Assembly: GCA_947498595.1 (NCBI GenBank)
Contig: CANMKX010000011.1
Span: 60,496 to 124,495, forward strand
Origin: an uncultured Aquimarina sp.
Lineage (GTDB): Bacteria; Bacteroidota; Bacteroidia; Flavobacteriales; Flavobacteriaceae
Direction: 5' to 3'
Length of the DNA: 64,000 nucleotides
Shown here: positions 61,609 to 64,000 of the stretch, piece after piece
How the letters are laid out: every line of letters begins with the position of its first letter
How positions within the stretch are numbered: position 1 is the stretch's first letter
Position numbers and translations under genes: made by a program
The notes under the pieces: generated by a model
What the model was told of the DNA's origin: nothing
Database searches by the model: none
Seen by the model: only the letters and a program-made list of their open reading frames with translations

Positions 61609-61679
61609 TTTTTATGAAATTATGTTTCTCTATTCTTTATAAAAATTAAAAATGTTACCCGCTCCAAAGTATAAAATTT

Positions 61680-61687
61680 TATTTTTG
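61680..61687 (+). promoter_or_regulatory. Bacteroidota -7 element of the ECF sigma operon
   Basis: TATTTTTG fits TAnnTTTG, 18 bp before the start codon of the sigma factor gene. The -33 element is not obvious. If used, the leader would be very short. Confidence 0.5.
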
Positions 61688-61704
61688 TGACTCAATTTTA
61701 AAAA

Positions 61705-62265
61705 ATGAATGGTAGTTTTTTTTTAGAAAAATTAATAGCAGAAGATTCAAAAGCAATTACTGAAATCTATAATAGAAACTTTCCTTTTGTACAAAAATAC
61801 ATTTTACAAAACAATGGAAACAAAGAAGATACACAAGATATTTTTCAAAAAGCATTATTACAGATTATCATAAGGTATAAAAGAGAGAAGTTTAATATTA
61901 CAGGGAATTTTGATGCTTATTTTTTTACTGTTTGTAAAAATCTTTGGAGAAGAGAATTAAATTTGCATAAAAAAAAGATAACTGATACAGCTACAATTGA
62001 ATTACAAAGTGAATATAAAAATCATATTCAGGCACTTATAGAGCAGAAGAGACACGATTTGTTTATAGAGAAATTAGATAAAATTTCAGATAATTGTAAG
62101 AAAATTCTAAACTTCTTTTTTGCTAAAGTCTCTTATGAAGAAATTGTTAAAACTACAGAATATAGCTCTGAGTCTGCTGTAAGACAGCGTGTTTTTAAAT
62201 GTAAGAAAAAGCTTATTCAATTAATTCAAAAAGATACTAGGTATAATTCATTAAGAGAGTTATGA
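61705..62265 (+). CDS. ECF-type sigma-70 factor
   Basis: 186 residues. Region 2 (IYNRNFPFVQKYILQNNGNKEDTQDIFQKALLQIIIRY, in part) and region 4 (VSYEEIVKTTEYSSESAVRQRVFKCKKKL) are recognisable. Diverges from the CHAT/lipoprotein pair across about 95 bp and overlaps the next gene by ATGA. It probably controls this cluster. Confidence 0.85.
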   Translation: MNGSFFLEKLIAEDSKAITEIYNRNFPFVQKYILQNNGNKEDTQDIFQKALLQIIIRYKREKFNITGNFDAYFFTVCKNLWRRELNLHKKKITDTATIELQSEYKNHIQALIEQKRHDLFIEKLDKISDNCKKILNFFFAKVSYEEIVKTTEYSSESAVRQRVFKCKKKLIQLIQKDTRYNSLREL

Positions 62266-63056
62266 GTTTAGAAGAAGATATATTAATAGAACGTTTTTTA
62301 AGAGATGATCTTTCTGATCCAGAAAAAACACATCTTTTAAAAAGGATAGAAAGTGACATTAATTTTAGAGATAAATTTTTACTTGAAAAACAACTTTTTG
62401 AAGCTTTAAATGAAGATGAATGGAGTCATGCATCTACTGTTGATCCAATAGAATTTTCAGCCTATAATACTTTATACGAAGATCATGCTAAACGAATTAA
62501 TGATGTAATAGATACAGCCAATACTAGGTATCAGACTAAGAAAAAAACAAAAAGACTTCTATATCTTTCAAGTGTAGCTGCAATAGCAACTCTTATTATA
62601 ATGATTAATTTTTATACAACTAAAGATCAAATTACGTCAACACAACTTTATACAAATTATATTGATCTTCAAGAAATCAATACTTTAGTCAATAGAAATA
62701 CCGACAATTTAGCTGCTGAATTTACGCTAGCTAAAAGTGAATTTGAAAATAAAAACTATCAAGAAGCACTGATCAAATTCGATAAAATGCTTCAACAAGA
62801 TCAAGAAAATAGTATTTTTTATATCTATACTGCATTATCTCAAGCTGAGTTAAAAAAATATACTGCTGCTGAAAAAACTTTAGATTTATTAATTAATAGT
62901 GATTTAATAGATGCCGAAAAAGGGTATTGGTATCAAAGTCTGATTTATATTAAATCTAATAAAATCAAAAAAGCTAAAAAACTACTTAATCATATTGTAG
63001 CACAATCTTATTATAAGTATAAAAAAGCCAAAGAGCTATTGGAAAAAATTGAGTAA
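62262..63056 (+). CDS. Membrane protein with TPR repeats, possible anti-sigma partner
   Basis: 264 residues. The N-terminal cytosolic part (LIERFLRDDLSDPEKTHLLKRIESD, a zinc-less anti-sigma-like helical pattern), a single membrane helix (about 107-127: LLYLSSVAAIATLIIMINFYT) and two or more TPRs (about 160-264). Anti-sigma factors of this build hold ECF factors at the membrane. Translationally coupled to the sigma gene. Confidence 0.75.
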   Translation: MSLEEDILIERFLRDDLSDPEKTHLLKRIESDINFRDKFLLEKQLFEALNEDEWSHASTVDPIEFSAYNTLYEDHAKRINDVIDTANTRYQTKKKTKRLLYLSSVAAIATLIIMINFYTTKDQITSTQLYTNYIDLQEINTLVNRNTDNLAAEFTLAKSEFENKNYQEALIKFDKMLQQDQENSIFYIYTALSQAELKKYTAAEKTLDLLINSDLIDAEKGYWYQSLIYIKSNKIKKAKKLLNHIVAQSYYKYKKAKELLEKIE

Positions 63057-63082
63057 TCACTACTACGTAAGTAAATCTTTTA

Positions 63083-63130
63083 TAACAAACAATAAGGCTT
63101 ATGATTGATCATAAGCCTTATTGTTTGTTA
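63083..63130. terminator. Convergent bidirectional terminator with 23-bp stem
   Basis: A 23-bp perfect inverted repeat (arms 63083-63105 and 63108-63130, only 2 nt between them) containing AATAAGGCTTATGAT / ATCATAAGCCTTATT. It lies between the sigma operon and the converging PorP/SprF-like gene. Confidence 0.9.
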
Positions 63131-63170
63131 TATTATTGTATGTTTTAGTTTTATACGTTATTTTATTTTA

Positions 63171-64000
63171 TTAATACGTACATCCACATTTACTCTTTAT
63201 ACACGCAAAGTCAATTCCTAAAGTAATCATATGTGATCCTGCTGTACTGGTTGGTAAAAATTCATTGACATTAATTTGATAACCATAGGCTACATAGAAA
63301 TTGGCTTTCTTAACACCAATCATTGGTGATACTGATAAGGGTTTAAAATCCTGATCAATCAATGATCGCATTGTAATCCCCGCCCAGTAATAATCTGTCG
63401 AATGTCGATCTTTCTTTCGTACCTTAAAATTAAAATCTGTTGTCGATCGTCCATCTCCTGCAAAGTTTTGATACAATACCGATGGCTCATACTCCATATC
63501 CGTTAACTGATGTTGAAACGTATATCCTGTATACAAAAAATAATTCTGTATCGCTTGTGGTTCTGTTAATTCAAAATCATTGATCTCTTTCTTTAATAAA
63601 TTGATCGCATTACCACTTAGAAAAAATCGTCCATAACGGTATAAAAATCCAATATCAAAATTAGAATTATTTACATTCAAACTCTCTAATCCTGGTGATA
63701 ATGGATTGTCTGGATCTCCATTGTTAAACTCTGTTGCATCAATCCCAAACTGTGTAAATCGATAACTGATCCCAAAAGATAAATAATGATCATTATATGC
63801 ATCTAATGTTAAGTGATGTGCAAATGATAATTGAACTCCTCGCTGAGTTGTAAATCCATTTCTATCATTAAACAAAACTGCTCCTACTCCTGATCGATCT
63901 GATATTCTTCCGTCTACAGATAATGATTGGGTACCGGGTGAATCTTCTATATTCACCCATTGTTCAAATCCTGATGCTCTTACCTGCCAACAATCTCCTA
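63171..64000 (-). CDS. PorP/SprF-family outer-membrane protein (5' end outside window)
   Basis: The frame is open to the right edge (QVRASGFEQWVNIEDSPGTQSLSVDGRI, in segments), so the start lies outside. Features of the PorP/SprF type: W-x-x-I-x-x-SPGTQ-LS-x-D, VGAVLFNDRNG, FAHHLTL, LSFGISYRF, FNFKVRKK, and a C-terminal beta-barrel. These proteins act with the type IX secretion system or gliding machinery, often next to adhesins. It ends CIKSKCGCTY, a cysteine-rich tail that is unusual for the family. Confidence 0.8.
   Translation of the reverse strand, partial: GDCWQVRASGFEQWVNIEDSPGTQSLSVDGRISDRSGVGAVLFNDRNGFTTQRGVQLSFAHHLTLDAYNDHYLSFGISYRFTQFGIDATEFNNGDPDNPLSPGLESLNVNNSNFDIGFLYRYGRFFLSGNAINLLKKEINDFELTEPQAIQNYFLYTGYTFQHQLTDMEYEPSVLYQNFAGDGRSTTDFNFKVRKKDRHSTDYYWAGITMRSLIDQDFKPLSVSPMIGVKKANFYVAYGYQINVNEFLPTSTAGSHMITLGIDFACIKSKCGCTY

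Noticed and set aside
1..64000. CRISPR arrays and rRNA or tRNA genes
   Set aside because: No regular short direct repeats with unique spacers and no RNA-gene cloverleaf or conserved rRNA blocks were recognised. The repeated elements at 4.4-6.7 and 27-35 kb are far too long and contain genes between them.

Overview
The window is AT-rich DNA from a member of the Bacteroidota, most likely a marine flavobacterium. Evidence for this is a SusC/TonB-type receptor, a PorP/SprF-family protein, promoters with the TAnnTTTG element, GG-leader peptides of Bacteroidota type, and the widespread Bacteroidota intergenic repeat at 49.1 kb. I cannot name the genus with confidence.

Layout. (1) 1-2.3 kb: the 3' end of a TonB-dependent receptor and a subclass B1 metallo-beta-lactamase lipoprotein. 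(2) 2.4-6.7 kb: the first part of a gene-cassette array. It begins with a reverse transcriptase of the antiviral DRT type (DRT2/DRT9-like) behind a structured non-coding leader, followed by two small cassettes. (3) 7.2-16.3 kb, minus strand: a decayed cargo gene, a DUF4157 protein, and the spike/baseplate half of an extracellular contractile injection system (eCIS): fibre-like protein, Afp11-like baseplate, gp25, VgrG-like spike, LysM tube-cap protein, DUF5908. (4) 16.7-24.5 kb: a LodA/LodB-like quinoprotein amino-acid oxidase pair, then a minus-strand operon of MarR regulator, ornithine cyclodeaminase-like protein, M19 dipeptidase and amidohydrolase. (5) 24.9-27 kb: a retron candidate (long structured leader, small ORF, HTH protein, reverse transcriptase). 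(6) 27.2-35.1 kb: the second, longer part of the cassette array, with eight cassettes. (7) 35.2-38.2 kb: transposase and integrase remnants and a second, intact eCIS cargo candidate. (8) 38.5-49 kb: the tube/sheath/cap half of the eCIS, a PAAR-like tip, two LuxR-type response regulators and a tandem GH18-like membrane protein. (9) 49.2-56.2 kb, plus strand: the second large baseplate protein, the tape-measure protein and a methyltransferase. (10) 56.2-58.4 kb: two GG-leader cysteine-rich peptides with a C39-like/VKOR/thioredoxin fusion. (11) 58.5-63.1 kb: a CHAT-TPR protein with a lipoprotein, diverging from an ECF sigma factor and a TPR membrane protein. (12) A PorP/SprF-like gene runs off the right edge.

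How it fits together. The eCIS modules are nearly complete, but the usual order is broken by about 22 kb of accessory DNA between the second tube protein (38.5 kb) and DUF5908 (16.3 kb). No AAA+ ATPase (Afp15-like) is visible. The accessory DNA carries two reverse-transcriptase defence candidates, an H2O2-producing oxidase pair and the cassette array.

The most unusual feature is the array itself. Small unrelated genes are separated by homologous spacers of roughly 270-520 bp. The first ten or so bases of most cassettes (GTT plus seven variable bases) are the reverse complement of the last ten bases of the same cassette (ending AAC). This is the logic of integron attC sites, but the spacers are much longer than canonical attC sites, and the only recombinase in the window is an N-terminally truncated tyrosine recombinase.
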